Source: Clytia hemisphaerica (Eukaryota; Cnidaria; Hydrozoa; Leptothecata; Clytiidae). From it: a DNA stretch of 64,000 bases. This document shows positions 1-12,500 of this stretch, in pieces. The DNA lies in assembly GCA_902728285.1 (NCBI GenBank), contig CACVBU010001235.1, positions 62,001 to 126,000 of the forward strand. The letters run 5' to 3'. Position 1 is the stretch's first letter. Every line of letters starts with the position of its first letter. The position numbers and the translations under genes are program-made. The notes beneath the pieces are model-generated. The model worked only from the letters and a program-made list of their open reading frames with translations, searched no databases and was not told where the DNA came from.

Positions 1-59
1 AACTTTATATAAATTTGACGTTTAACGTGAACATGTTTTTAAAGTATACTTACACTCTT

Positions 60-660
60 TACTGAAGTTAACATTGTATTTTTACAAGAAAAATGTATTT
101 CCAAAGGAAAATCTGCTTTATTGAAAGAAAATCTATTACGTATTTTCTAAGGAAAATCTATTGTGTACTTTTGAAGAAAAATCTATTGTGTATTTTCCAA
201 GGAAAATCTATTGTGTATTTTCCAAGGAAAATCTATTGTGTATTTTTGTAAGAAAATATACTGCATCTTTTTTAAGGTAAATCTTATTACGTATTTTCCA
301 AGGAAAATCCATTATGCATTTTTATAAGAGAATCTACTGCGTCTTTTTTAAGGAAAATCTATTTACGTATTTTTCAAGGAAAATCTATTGTGCATTTTTG
401 TAAGAGAATCTACTGCGTATTTTTGAGGGAAAATCTGTTATATATTTTTGAAGGAAGATCTTCTGCCTAATTTTAAAGGAAAATATTAAAACATATTTTC
501 CAAGTAAATTCTACTGCGTATTTTCCAGGTGACAATCATTATTTTACGTATTTTCATGGGAAAATTTTGATTTCTCGTATTTCCCAAGGAAACAATTTTT
601 CAAAGTATCTCAAAAGAAAAATTATTTATGCATTTTACAAGGAAAATTAATTTTAGATTG
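60..660. repeat. AT-rich minisatellite, about 25-bp unit
   Basis: About twenty degenerate copies of a unit like GTATTTTCCAAGGAAAATCT followed by ATTGT stand head to tail. Two adjacent copies starting at 190 and 215 are identical with an exact 25-bp period; elsewhere the period drifts to 26-30 bp. Each unit contains the short palindrome TTTTCC..GGAAAA. No open frame runs through it. The array may continue left of the window. Confidence 0.85.
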
Positions 661-943
661 TTAATTTACAATTAGTTTATAGTTTACAGGTTTTTAATTT
701 TTATTTAATAAGGATAGTGAAAATAGATTCATCATGATATAATTATTGTTTTAAGAATTTATATGTTAACATTTAAAGTAATATTTTTATCTATCTATAT
801 AGTACTATTAGTTATGGTTAATTTATGAATGAGAGTTTTACCATCCATTTTAATTAATTTAAACTCAAGATGAAAAAAATCTAATATTAAACGAAATCTG
901 TTGTTTATATAAAATTTCGCCTTCCTAATGATATGAAAAATAA
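661..943. other. AT-rich spacer, 3' flank of the YqaJ gene
   Basis: Low-complexity AT-rich sequence between the minisatellite and the stop codon of the minus-strand YqaJ-domain gene. It probably holds that gene's 3' UTR. No other feature is visible. Confidence 0.5.
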
Positions 944-2935
944 TTAGGAATAATCGTGCTCTGAAGAGATATTGTCATGAGATGTGTAGTCATGTTCTAA
1001 AGAAATTAAGCACAATCTACACAACCAACTTTCATTCATCAGTTCTTTTGAGTTGAGGTCCTCACATTTCAAGTGGTATCTACAACAACATCGATCACAT
1101 AACATGCTCTTAAATTGGTCATGCTCTTTCATTTCAATTTCACAGTCTTTAAAAATAAATTTTCCACATTTTCCACAATAATCAATGTGTTCGATATCCA
1201 GCAACACAGGACAAACATAACGTTTAAAGAAAATCAATAGGTTACGCTCAACATTTTGCCAGTGTTCTTCATCAAAATGAATTTCCTCAATAAAAAAGTC
1301 AATATCAGTCCATACAATAAAATAACATAATTTGCATCCAGTTATAGCCATTTGTGATTGAATTTGTGTGTAGTATGCATGAGAATGTTTTAAAGAAATA
1401 TGATTGGTTGATTCATTGTAATCAAGAAATAAAGAATTTTCTGCACAATCAGCAACAAGTTTCCCTTTGAACGAATGTGGGCATTTGATTTCAATAACCG
1501 CTGTTATATTGTGACATTTGCAACTAAATATAGCATCTGGTGAGGCTGCAATATAAGGAAAGGTGGTAAGGGAGAATAAACCACACTCTTGTAAGGAAAA
1601 TTTTATGTGGTGGGAGACTTGATTTGCGTAGAACTGTTTCAGTGCAATTTTCTCTTTAGTACGTCCCCAGTTAATTGCTTCATTGGACGATAGGGTATCA
1701 GCTGGACGGTTTATTATTTTATGAACCAGATGTGTTGTTTTGGGTCTGACTACGGAATGTGACCTAACAATGGTATTTACTTTGGTGAAAATGGTGTGAT
1801 GGTCAGAAGCAGTCAAGCGTCCTTTTCTGGATTCAAGCCATAAATCATTTGTTGATTGTCCCCGAGTTTTCTCTTCAAGAAGATTAGAGCTTTCTGTGTT
1901 TGATATCGAAAGGATATTTTTATCAAATTTTGCAATTTTCTCTTGAGGCGATAAATGCGAAAAGTTTTGAACAATTTTTTCGGCTTCTTTGGAGATTAGG
2001 ATAGCGTTGGTTTTCGAAGGGACATCAACAGGGATACACTTAAAAACCACCGATTGAGGGCTAACAATATGCAGTTCTCGTAAAAGAGTAGAAACAGAGT
2101 CGTCAGTAATGGCTTGTAAAGCTGGTTGAGCAGGGTGAAATTTTTGCAGTTTTTTCGCACGTAAACCTTCTCTGTTAATGTCAATGTTATTCTTTTTGTC
2201 ATCTGAGCGAATCTTTTTCCGAATTACAATATCTTTAACTTGTTTTGGAACAATGTCTCTCTTTGTTCTTTTGTTCCAGTCACATGGAACATCAGTACAA
2301 GCTGGATCAAGGTAGCCTTTTTGATTTGCATACTCCATTTTATACAAAACAGCAATGACATGATTACACGAGCGGCTACTACCAGCCATACAGCTACACC
2401 AGCAAGTCAAAATCAAAACAGGATCTTTTTGAATAGCTATCCACAAATGTTTTGTATCACTGACCGTCAATGAAGCTTGTACTTTAGAATACATGAAAAC
2501 TTTGTTTTTTGATGATGAAGGCTCGTACACGTAGATCGGATGGACAAACCCACTATCAAAGTAAGAAAAAGCTTTTTGGTCTTTGTATCTACCAACATAG
2601 TCAATATCAAAATCCCGCACTTTCAAAATATAATTGAAAATGTTTCCCAAATCTAATTTTGGCCATTTTAAAAAATCATCTGAATGTTTCTCTGTCTCAA
2701 TCGAAAGAGGGTCACATATCTTGAACTCTTTCAGTCTTTTATCATATTCAGCTGCCAAAGCCTTCTTTTGATCTTCTAGTGTTCCAATTATTGGTAATTT
2801 ATTTTCGTAGGCATAGAAAGCCCTGGCAACAAGAATTACCTTTTTACCAGTGACTTTCATACCTCGAATTGAGAGATAATCAGTCAAATTATTGAGACCA
2901 AGGTCCATAAAATCTTCATATACTTTCATTGACAT
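944..2935 (-). CDS. SAP-SWIM-YqaJ-PHD domain protein
   Basis: The open frame runs to 2995 (683 codons). The likely start is the methionine at 2935, because a pyrimidine-rich stretch ending in AG at 2965-2964 looks like a 3' splice site. Residue numbers below are for the 683-codon frame. A SAP-like motif lies at about 31-60 (L..YLSIRGMKVTGKK). A SWIM zinc finger has C198, C200, C202, C210 and H212. A YqaJ-type exonuclease fold spans about 384-575, with RLTASD, E448, D487 in SPDA, and E502-x-K504 forming the usual PD-(D/E)XK metal site. A PHD-like zinc finger has C607, C610, C633, C636, H641, C644, C659 and C662. All catalytic and zinc ligands look intact. YqaJ nucleases come from phage recombination systems and are common in repetitive or domesticated genes of cnidarians and sponges, so this may be a transposon-derived or host nuclear DNA-processing protein. 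The function is inferred from domains only. Confidence 0.8.
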   Translation of the reverse strand: MSMKVYEDFMDLGLNNLTDYLSIRGMKVTGKKVILVARAFYAYENKLPIIGTLEDQKKALAAEYDKRLKEFKICDPLSIETEKHSDDFLKWPKLDLGNIFNYILKVRDFDIDYVGRYKDQKAFSYFDSGFVHPIYVYEPSSSKNKVFMYSKVQASLTVSDTKHLWIAIQKDPVLILTCWCSCMAGSSRSCNHVIAVLYKMEYANQKGYLDPACTDVPCDWNKRTKRDIVPKQVKDIVIRKKIRSDDKKNNIDINREGLRAKKLQKFHPAQPALQAITDDSVSTLLRELHIVSPQSVVFKCIPVDVPSKTNAILISKEAEKIVQNFSHLSPQEKIAKFDKNILSISNTESSNLLEEKTRGQSTNDLWLESRKGRLTASDHHTIFTKVNTIVRSHSVVRPKTTHLVHKIINRPADTLSSNEAINWGRTKEKIALKQFYANQVSHHIKFSLQECGLFSLTTFPYIAASPDAIFSCKCHNITAVIEIKCPHSFKGKLVADCAENSLFLDYNESTNHISLKHSHAYYTQIQSQMAITGCKLCYFIVWTDIDFFIEEIHFDEEHWQNVERNLLIFFKRYVCPVLLDIEHIDYCGKCGKFIFKDCEIEMKEHDQFKSMLCDRCCCRYHLKCEDLNSKELMNESWLCRLCLISLEHDYTSHDNISSEHDYS

Positions 2936-2995
2936 ATTGTAATAATTTGTTATATTTCTACAGCTGAAATGAAAGAGAAAATTATCACAACACAA

Positions 2996-3266
2996 CTCTA
3001 AGTTTCAAACGCACTCACTGTTTTTCTTGACCAAAAAGAAAACCTATATATCCTTTATAATAAAAATCAAATCAAAGATATCAGACAGAGAAGATATGTA
3101 TTATGTTTTCATCTGTGAATTAACTTTCACTTTCGGTTGTTCAAGATGCAAGTGGTGATTCTGTTTTGTTTACATTTTTTGTTGTCGCGAAGGAATCCTC
3201 TTTTGAACTTTGCCCCAACCCACTGAAATTTTCTCGATCCCGCCATAATTTTGCTCCGCTTACAAA
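2996..3266. promoter_or_regulatory. Probable divergent promoter / 5' region
   Basis: This gap separates the minus-strand YqaJ gene from the ATG at 3267 on the plus strand. The stretch around 3180-3290 has more G+C than its surroundings. The minus-strand gene probably has a non-coding first exon here, because its frame starts behind a splice acceptor. No TATA box or initiator could be assigned with confidence. Confidence 0.35.
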
Positions 3267-3319
3267 ATGGCGTCGCGAACCCCGAAAAGGCGTATTGTGA
3301 AGAAAGAGCAAACTAAAAC
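3267..3319 (+). CDS. Candidate first coding exon (tentative)
   Basis: An ATG in a locally G+C-richer stretch opens a short basic peptide starting MASRTPKRRIVKK and runs to a GTAAAA donor after 3319. It ends in phase 1, whereas the next exon at 3514 needs phase 0. An exon is therefore missing between them, another donor is used (a weak GTGAAG after codon 10 would fit), or this is not the true start. Confidence 0.3.
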
Positions 3320-3513
3320 TGGTAAAAAGTTTCTCATTCGACACCCATAATTCCATTGCGTCGGCAGGATCGTTGAATTCTCTTGACTACAGGTAACTCC
3401 TGTTCTATGTATTCCTGTCTCCATGCAAGAACCAATTGCATTGCGTAAAAAGTTGTGAAGATCTCGTCAAAAAACAAACTGGTTAACAATGATATTGTTT
3501 TGTTCTTCCACAG

Positions 3514-6500
3514 GATGGTTATATAGATGACGAATCACATTGCAGCCAACCACAACAAATGGTATCAACACAATCTATGCTTGACCACGAAAATAGTAAG
3601 TACCGTCAGCTTATGGTTAAAGAATTCTTAAAGCAGCATACTGTATAACTTAGAATAGACGCCCCTTCTTTTAAACGCCCCCTTGAATAAACGCTCCTCC
3701 TTTGATGAAAAATTTTCAATTAACGCCCACTCAAATAAACGCTTCCTTCGAATAAACGCTTTTTCTCTAGGAGGATCGTTTATTTGAAATAAGTAAGGAA
3801 GTAAAATGTGAGGGAATACTTAGATATATGATATTAATTGTATCATATTAATATTCAAACTGATTTTGACCCGTTTCTACATCTCTTAGTTAACATATTT
3901 GTACTCAAACAATAATGAAAAGGCAAAATGAGGCTCCTATACTAAAGTGATCTTGGTTATAAATTATTTAATAACCCCCCTCGAATAAACACCCTCCTAA
4001 AAACAAAAAAATATACGGTATACGGTAATTAGTATATCGTAGTAGATAGCCTATACTAGAAGCTTAAAGTTTTGATGTACTGTAGACCGCTTGGGTGACT
4101 GGAAATTTAATTCCAAAATGATCTCATAAAAGTTTCATTTTGTTTTGTTTAAGTCTCATCAGAATGATAATTTGATTGTCTAAATGAGAAGTCAGTTAGC
4201 AACAAGCTTCTGGGTTTTATAATCAGGATAGAATAAAATAATTGAAATTCATTTGGTGAAACTTTTGGTGAAACTTTTTCCACAACTCTTCGTTTTAATA
4301 TATTAAAATTGTTTGAGCATGATTAAAAGTATTGTGATTGTAAAAAATATTCTCAGTACGAATTCTTGAAAATCATTACATTAACGTGCAGTCCATTCTA
4401 ACTTTCCAAGATTCTGCTTAAATTTTGTGCTAATTTTTTGAAATTGTTTGTGAAACTAAATCAAATTGATATCCAATCAACGCTCTAAAAGAGGTCGGTA
4501 CGGAACGCACGGCGACTTAGTAAAATTTTAAGGTAATGAAGTTCCGGGAGACTTTCCACTCTCGTTTGTTTCGCTCAACCGTCTTTTCAAGTTGAACAAT
4601 GTTTTGGTTGTTCGTTTGTTACCAGTCGATGGTGTTCCTTTCTTCTTTTTACCGTCCAATCGGATCTCTTTAAGCTGGGTCACGTGGTTCTTCAACTCTT
4701 TCAATTTGGATTCATTCATCGTTTGTTTAAAGCTAGACACGCGGACCAAATTTTCCATCTTCTCCTCCATCTCCTTTACAACTTTAGTGACTTTGTCAAA
4801 ATGTTTTTCATAAGATCCCAAATTTTGTTTGCCATCGACCAGTTCTTGAGACATGTCATTGATGGTCTCGCAAAGCGCTTTGATTTGTTTCGAATATTCT
4901 ATTTCAGCGCTCCATGACTTCTTTAATTCACGTTGGTATATTTCGGATGTTTCCTCGGTTCGACGCTTAAGGATCATGTAGTTTTCCATCCAGCGTTCAA
5001 GTTTATCGGCTACTACTTGACTTTCGTTGCAAATCTTGGCAACCTGTATAGTGATTGAGATGGTAAGGATTAAAGAGCTAGAGATATTTGTTTCAGCCCA
5101 GTAGTCTAAATGACCTCTTGAGTTTTGTTTTTGAGTTTATTACTGGCATGACAAATCAGTGTGGTGGGATCTCCAACAGAAATATGCAATTAAAATCAAG
5201 TGGCATCTTTCTAGGAAAAGTGTTTTGTAAAACTTGTCATTTTTTATCGCTTAAATACTGCAACTACAATGCAATAATATAATAACTAGAATACTATAAT
5301 AAATAGTCAGGAAACACTGTCTAACCTTTTTCTTTTTTTCCGTGACATCCTAAAGAGAAAACTATTGCTGAACCAGGAATTTCCGCAGTAAAGGGATAGG
5401 TGGGTTTCCGGCCTATACTACAGTGGAGTCTCCATAGCTCGAACATACACTGGGAACGCAAATCTGTCCGAGTTAAGGAAAATTTCGAGTTATGGAGTAA
5501 GGTTTATAAGGTATGAGCTATAGAAATTCGAGTTAAAGAGACTCAACTGTATTTTAAATCATCATCTACGGTCAAGCTCACCTTTTCAGTATGGCCAGTG
5601 AATGCACTTTGACATTTTTCACTCAGTGCGAGCAGCTTATGATCATTTCGTGCTGCGATTGTTTTGATTTCACGGATTGTCCTCTGTATCCCCAGATCAT
5701 CTATCGGAACATCTCTCAAAGGCGATTCAGCTTTGAATTGACCTTTTCTTGGTCTCTCGTCAACTGGAATAAGGATATATTCAAACAATGACTCTTCGAA
5801 CTTGATAATTGAGTGGAAATGAAAACCTATTACGTCAGGATTGTTTGTATTAGCTAACTTAAGTTCATGAAAAGTTTGTAGTTTTTATACATTTCATTGA
5901 AATTTTAATCGATAAGACGATTTCCGAATATTCAAATTCAATGGCAAATTATTCTATATGTTTCACTTTTGACAAATGCCTTTTTCAGTTGCACAGGTTT
6001 TACCGGATCTTTGAAAAGATATGCTAAAATATGATGAAAAATTCAAGTTGATTATCTTACAATGTCTACGCTCATTCATTCCAGTATAGTTGCCAAATCC
6101 TCCAGGTGGTGGTGGGAAATCATGACCGGGAACGAAAAACGTCTGTTCTGGATCTATTGCACGCTTGCCTTGGATTTTTTCCGGTTCAACTCCTCTCTGG
6201 CCATTCCTTTCCATCGGCATAAATGTTTGCTCTTTAGGAATGGGCGATGGCGGAGGCGGAAATTTTTCGGGTGTATTGAAATGTGGTTGACGTTTTTCAC
6301 TATCTGAAAGTGTAAAGAAATCAAGACATCTTCTTATAGAGGTTTTAAATGGCTAAGTAACTTGTCACGAACGCCGAAAAAAGACGAGCAATGTAGCAAA
6401 GTGCTTTCTTTCACTTTTCAGCTAGAAGAAAAATATTAACGAATACGAATATCCATTCTTATCAGTTGAGGTCGTAAAAACGCTAACCGCACCCATTGAT

Positions 6501-9500
6501 TTATCCTTTGAAACAACACAACATGAACAAACAACAAACTTATACAAGCAACTAGTTTTTTTAAAGAAATATACAAAAACAATCGTGTGAAAAATCGTAA
6601 ACAATCGTGTGAAAAATCATGAACAGTTGTGTAAGAAATTTCGGAGAGTCTTAAATATTTAGGCTGTCTACGTAAGAAATAAGGACTCTACAAACATACC
6701 TTCAGAAAGGACACTTGTCACTCCACCTCTGACTTCACTACCATCATCATCGTCGCTTCCATCGAGGTGAACTCGATCTCTCGTTTCGTTCAATGCGTAA
6801 TCGATGCGTTCATGTTGGCTTGCTGTCAAATATCTGTCACGGTATTTGATACAGAGCATCTTCATCTCTTCGTATTTACCTGTAGAAAAAAAGGTATAAC
6901 ACACACATTTATCCGTTAAAACTGTTCGAAGCTTGTCTGAATCACAGACCTCTACAAACCCGCAGATTGTTTTTATAAGGAGCACGAATCTGTTAATGGA
7001 TGTCAGCAGCCTAGTTTAAAGCAAACCCTGTTTGATGCTGTTTGATGCTCTTTTGTGAATCTTTGATCCGAAAGAAAGTCCCTCAGGGATATTTTTTTCT
7101 TTATTGTTTTCGGTGGACTGAGAGAAATATTTTTGATAGTTGTGGTAGAAGTATTGTCTCTTGATGGGGGCCTCTTGGATTCTGTCCCGTTTAGTCCCAG
7201 GGATAATATAATATGATATAAGGATGAAGACATACCATGCAGCCATTCATTTTCTCCATAAATATCGATCATTTTTTGTTCGGTTTTTCTTAACTTTTCT
7301 TCTAGCGTGCTTGATTGTGTATCATTGATGCGCTTTTGGTCGATAGCTATCCGCTTTAATTGCGCTCGTTGCTCCATCAGTGCGCTACATTGTTTTGTTT
7401 TCAAACGGACCTAGGTGATTGATGTTTAGGGTCATTGATTAGAACCGTTTATGATAATTTTACCGTATTGCTGTCTTTAAGAAATGAGCTGGGTTCGACT
7501 ACCAGTCTGAGGAATATTACAAGATTTATCAAATATTGGAGTAGGACTGTTTGACTTTAATGTCAATTTAGTAAAGAACCTGGTCTGGACTGAGGGACGT
7601 CGACTTCTTTTGAGATTTGTAATCAAGATTTTTAATCTATTCATTTCGATCACTTGATTAAAGTTCTTGACTGAGAATTTTTTATACCACTTATACTCTT
7701 CTTGATATAGCTTTCAGGCTTCCAGACCAAGTTTTGACCAGCTTTCTGCATGGAAAAATGGATGTACGCTACCTTGATTTCTTAATGGGACACTTAACTT
7801 TCTAATCTGTTTACGATACTTTGATACTGTTATGCACTTTATGGAACTTTTCAAATTTTCATCCAGAGTTTGACTTGAGGGAAGGGGCAGGACAGTTTGT
7901 TGTGTCAAAAAGGGGAAACAATACGAGGTATTCACAGCCCAAATGCTGCAAACCGACTGATTTCCCCTTGATAAGGATTTATTCGGCCTTACCTGTTGCT
8001 CAGCGATCTGCAACTGTAATCGAAGATTCCTGCAATGGTTGAATGCATCTTGTGTCTCATACATCAGTATTGAATAATCTCCAAAGTCCACCGTATTGTT
8101 CAATAAAGTCTCTTTCAAGCCCACCAGTTCCTTCTCTTCTTTAGCCCATTTCACGATGCTGTTTTCCATTGCCTTCAAAGGCGTAACAGAAGGATGTCTT
8201 TGAGTTAACCTCGGTGATTTGACGGGTGTCGATCCGTCTCTCGATTTATTTAGTTGTCTACTGACAATGCCATCGCTAATACTGGCCGAATCTGTGTTTG
8301 ATGTACCCGAGGGTGCGTTCGTGAAACCTTTTCGTTTACGGCTACCTGATGGACTAGAAGAGATATCGCTACCTTGATTTTCATTTTGTCCTTCAAAATG
8401 GATATGATCTTTGTTTTGACTCGGAGAGCTTTGTTGTTGTTGCAGATTAAATACTTCCCTCTTCAGCTCATCTAGATTTGAGTACGGATTCTCGTTAATA
8501 TCTTCAGCTCCAAGAAATGGAGAAAAACTTTGTTCTGCTTGAATCATTTTTTTCTAATCGTGGTTCTGTTTTGCTACTATTTTTATCGTTCAATTACATT
8601 GATAGGTAATGAAGTCGTTGCAATGACATTGAAAACGTTTCCTTTTTTTGACGTCACAATAAAAAATTTAGAGTAAAAAAGATTACGACTTTTCTTAATA
8701 CTTTTCACTTTTCACTTCCAACAGTACGCAATTCGGCAATTACACTTCCTTAAAAAGATTCCCTACGTGTGCACATTTCAGTCCAGGCAATCGCCTGTAA
8801 TCAAGTGTAGTGTCCAAAGACTCGTATACTAGCTAATCCATCTGGGATCTCTTTCACACGGAAGAAGCTTACTTGAATTATACTTGGTTTTGTAAAAGAG
8901 AGATCGCTATTTCTCTCTTTTTGAATATTTCCCCGCTATAAGGGGAAATATTAGTTAAAAAGGCATTTCTCCGATCCTTGGCTACTTACGCCCTTTTTGC
9001 GCCCTTAATAACGCCCACGCCCACGCCTTTCCCGATCGATTTGTGCAGCGAGGCATTTGTGCAGCGAGGCGGAACTCTTGTCTATAGTGTAAAACCTTTA
9101 GTCAGGATTAATCAATGTGCGATTTTTATTGAGCAAATTTAACTCACCATGTGGTGCATGTTCTGGACTGTTTTGGTTGTCAACTCGACTGAATTGGAAA
9201 CTTTCTCTCTGGTTATTTTTCAGACAGTCAGACAGCTTTAAAAGTGACTTTCAGGGAGGACTTTTGAAGTTTTGGGATGCAATATTCTTTATTTTTATTT
9301 TTTTTTTTCTCCTAAAAGTGCCATACAGTGTGCTGGTGATTAAGGAAGCATTGATCACCAACAATGTGAGTAAACAACAGTGCTTGATCACTAAAGAGGT
9401 ACACGGCAAAAATATAAACCTTGTCTGCTTGAGCAGATTGATTTACATTCTCGACAAAGAGGTCGATAAAACAAACCTTGTTTGCTTGAGCAGATTGATT

Positions 9501-12500
9501 TACATTCTCGACGAAGAGGTCAGAAGAGGTCGATAAAACAAACCTTGTCTGCTTGTTGAGCAGATTGATTATTTACACTCTCGACAAAGAAGTCGATAGA
9601 AAAACTATTGTCCGATATTTCAGGTTGACATATATTCTTGACAAAGAGGTCGATAGAATAAAGCATCTCCTCTTTTGTGGATTAGATTGGTGTCAAGAGA
9701 TTCATATATCAACAAACTTCCACATAAATATAAACATGAAGGTAATCCAAGGTAATTTCAACCAAGCACACGAAATGTGTGAAACGTTCGTTTTTAATCT
9801 TAGATTTCTGGCCCCCTCCCCCTGTTCGTTTTCGTTCGCTTTTTGGCTGACCCCCTCCCCCCCCCAGCGACGAACGTACTTTTTGAATGGCCCCTTAAAG
9901 AAGTCATTGCCAAAAAAATGACAAAACGGTCACAATGCAATTCCTTGACCTTTGCCTTTATAATCCCAATAAAAACTGCTGATTTGGCCTATCCCATTTG
10001 TGCTGGTTTCCTTGATTTTTAACAAACTTAGCTTTACTGTTCTTTTGTTATACATTTTTTAATATACATTATATACATATATATTAATATACATTTTTTG
10101 CTTAATCTGAGGTTTACATTCAGTGTAATTTTTAAAACACATGACTACAATATGGAACGTTCCTCACTTTGACATTTTCTTGTTATGAACCCTCATTACG
10201 CTCTTTTTTTATTAGAACCATGAAATTTGAGTTAAGCCTAGGCTTGTTCTTATTTTTCTATTGTCTAGAATAATAGACCTATTGTTTCAGTCTAAGCCTG
10301 ATTGTTCTTCTAAAAAAAGAGAGTATGCTGTTAACCCTTTCAGTACCGAGCCCTTTTTTCTATTTTTTTAACCTACACTTTTTAATAAGCGTATCGTAAT
10401 GCCCGAAGTTTTTATCATCTTATCCTGGAAATGAGCTTACTTTTTTAAATACAGTAGAGTCTCCATAACTCGAACCTCTATTACTCGAACGTCTCCTTAA
10501 CTCGAACAAATTCGTTGGCAGCATGAAAATCTCCTAATAAACTCTTATAAAAAAACCTCCATATATCGAATGTTCCCCTTTTTTGGCTCCATAACTCGAA
10601 TTTTGTTCTCCTTTCCTGAACTTGAAAAATATAAGCATCTCTGGCTAAGAGACAAACCATATTTCTTTTTTGAAAATTTTGATTTTTGGGCCTGGGGTCG
10701 AGTTTTCATTTTTTTCAAAATCTTAAACTGCTACAATCATACCTTTAAATAATAAATAATTCGAAAGTTACTGAAGTCGAGCCCAGTGCGGTGCGCAAGC
10801 CTGGACGGCCTCAAGTTGAAACGTTTTTTTTTTCTCGATCAGTCAGTCCATAGGCCTGTTTCCATCGATCGCGCGAGCGTGCACGCTAGGGAAAAATTTC
10901 CTAAGATAGCCTATTGACGTCACGAATTAAATTTTCTAGTGTACGCTCTTGTACGCTTTTGTACGCTTTTGTGCTCTTTTCTACGCTGAAAATTTTCAAT
11001 TTTTTTGAGCGTACAGGAGCGCACATCTCAATTGACAATTTTTTAACCAATCAAGAAAGCGAAAAACTGCTGAGTAAACAAAAAAATGTAAACATACAGA
11101 TGGTGTATGTTTTTTATGGAAATCAAACATTGATCGCGCGGAGTGTGCGGCCAAATCTATTTTAAGAATTTTGGCCTAACGTGCACGCTCGCGCGATCGA
11201 TGGAAACAGGCCTTAAGGGGAAATATTTAGTCGCATTTGTGCGAATCTTGTTCTTAAATTGAAATAGCACCCATAGACCTGTGATTTCCTTTCTTATGAT
11301 GGTAGGTGTGACCGGGAATAGGACATTTTCTTTTCTTTTAGTTTCCGACATTTCTTCATTCACGTGTGATTTTGAAGATGCAGCAATTGACGATGATGAA
11401 AAACCTCCAATTTCATCCAGAAGGTATTTAAATGAAAATAACATCGTTGGCCCAAATGCATTATGGTTCCGTTCTGTTCTAAAAGTAAATGAAGACTGTG
11501 AAGGTTGTGTTTACAAACCTGCGAAAATGAACCGAAAGATCATTTTGGAAGAAACCCCAACATATAGCTCTATAGAAGGACAGAACGAAATCGATACAGC
11601 AAGCAATCTGGTGTAAGATGCGTACCGTATATGCATATATGCACTCTACCTTTCAATCGATTTCGCTGAAATTAAATAATAATTTTACAATCTGAACATT
11701 TGGATTGATTTTCAAACTCTTTGAAAGATAAGTAAGTACGCGAGTACGATAGGAGTCGTAAATTAAAATAGTCTCAACCATTTTCACACAATATTTTCAA
11801 CATCTCTGCCTGTACAAAAATCTTATCTGCTCGACAAAAAAGTTATTCTGTCGTATTTACCGAAATCTAAACTTAGAAAAGTAACAATGATTTTAACTAA
11901 GTTGGCGGTTTGCGTAAAAAGAGGGTATTTTCGGCATCGTCACGGGATTTATAATTTTTTTAATTACAGTACCTACACTTTAAAGGTATGATCAGATGGT
12001 TTGAGATATTTTGCCTGCAGATAGCTTCTAGGATTTTAGGAAAAACCTCTAAATTTTTCGGTGTACTTATTTTCCTAACTCAAGTTATGCCAATTTGAAA
12101 TCTCGAAAAATGGGACTTTTCAAGGACTTTTCACACTTTTTTCTATTGTTTTCAAGCAAAGGTTCAAAATTTCAAATTGGCATAACTTGTGTTAGGAAAA
12201 TAAGTACACCGAAAAATTTAGAGGTTTTTCCTAAAATCCTAGAAGCTATCTGCAGGCAAAATATCTCAGACCATCTGATTATCCCTTTAAGATTTAAGCA
12301 TGGTAGGTAGTAATTTGGTAATTTGTCGAGAATAAGTAAGAACAAAGAAATTTCCGGTGATCACGGGCGGGAGGACGGGTGCCATCTAGGGGCCCCTTCA
12401 TCAGAATCATGATTTTATTATTTTCCCTTTTTTTTGTTAGCGCAATGAACTATGGAGGAGGAGACGAATCTATAACAAACGAAGATGACTTTCATTTATT

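Noticed and set aside
1-660. CRISPR-like array
   Set aside because: Units are contiguous and degenerate with no spacers, and the genome is plainly eukaryotic. It is a minisatellite.
9117-9921. Two adjoining open frames on the plus strand (139 and 122 codons)
   Set aside because: They run through a 58-bp tandem repeat and low-complexity T/C tracts. The repeated peptide only reflects the DNA repeat, and no splice or protein similarity supports coding.
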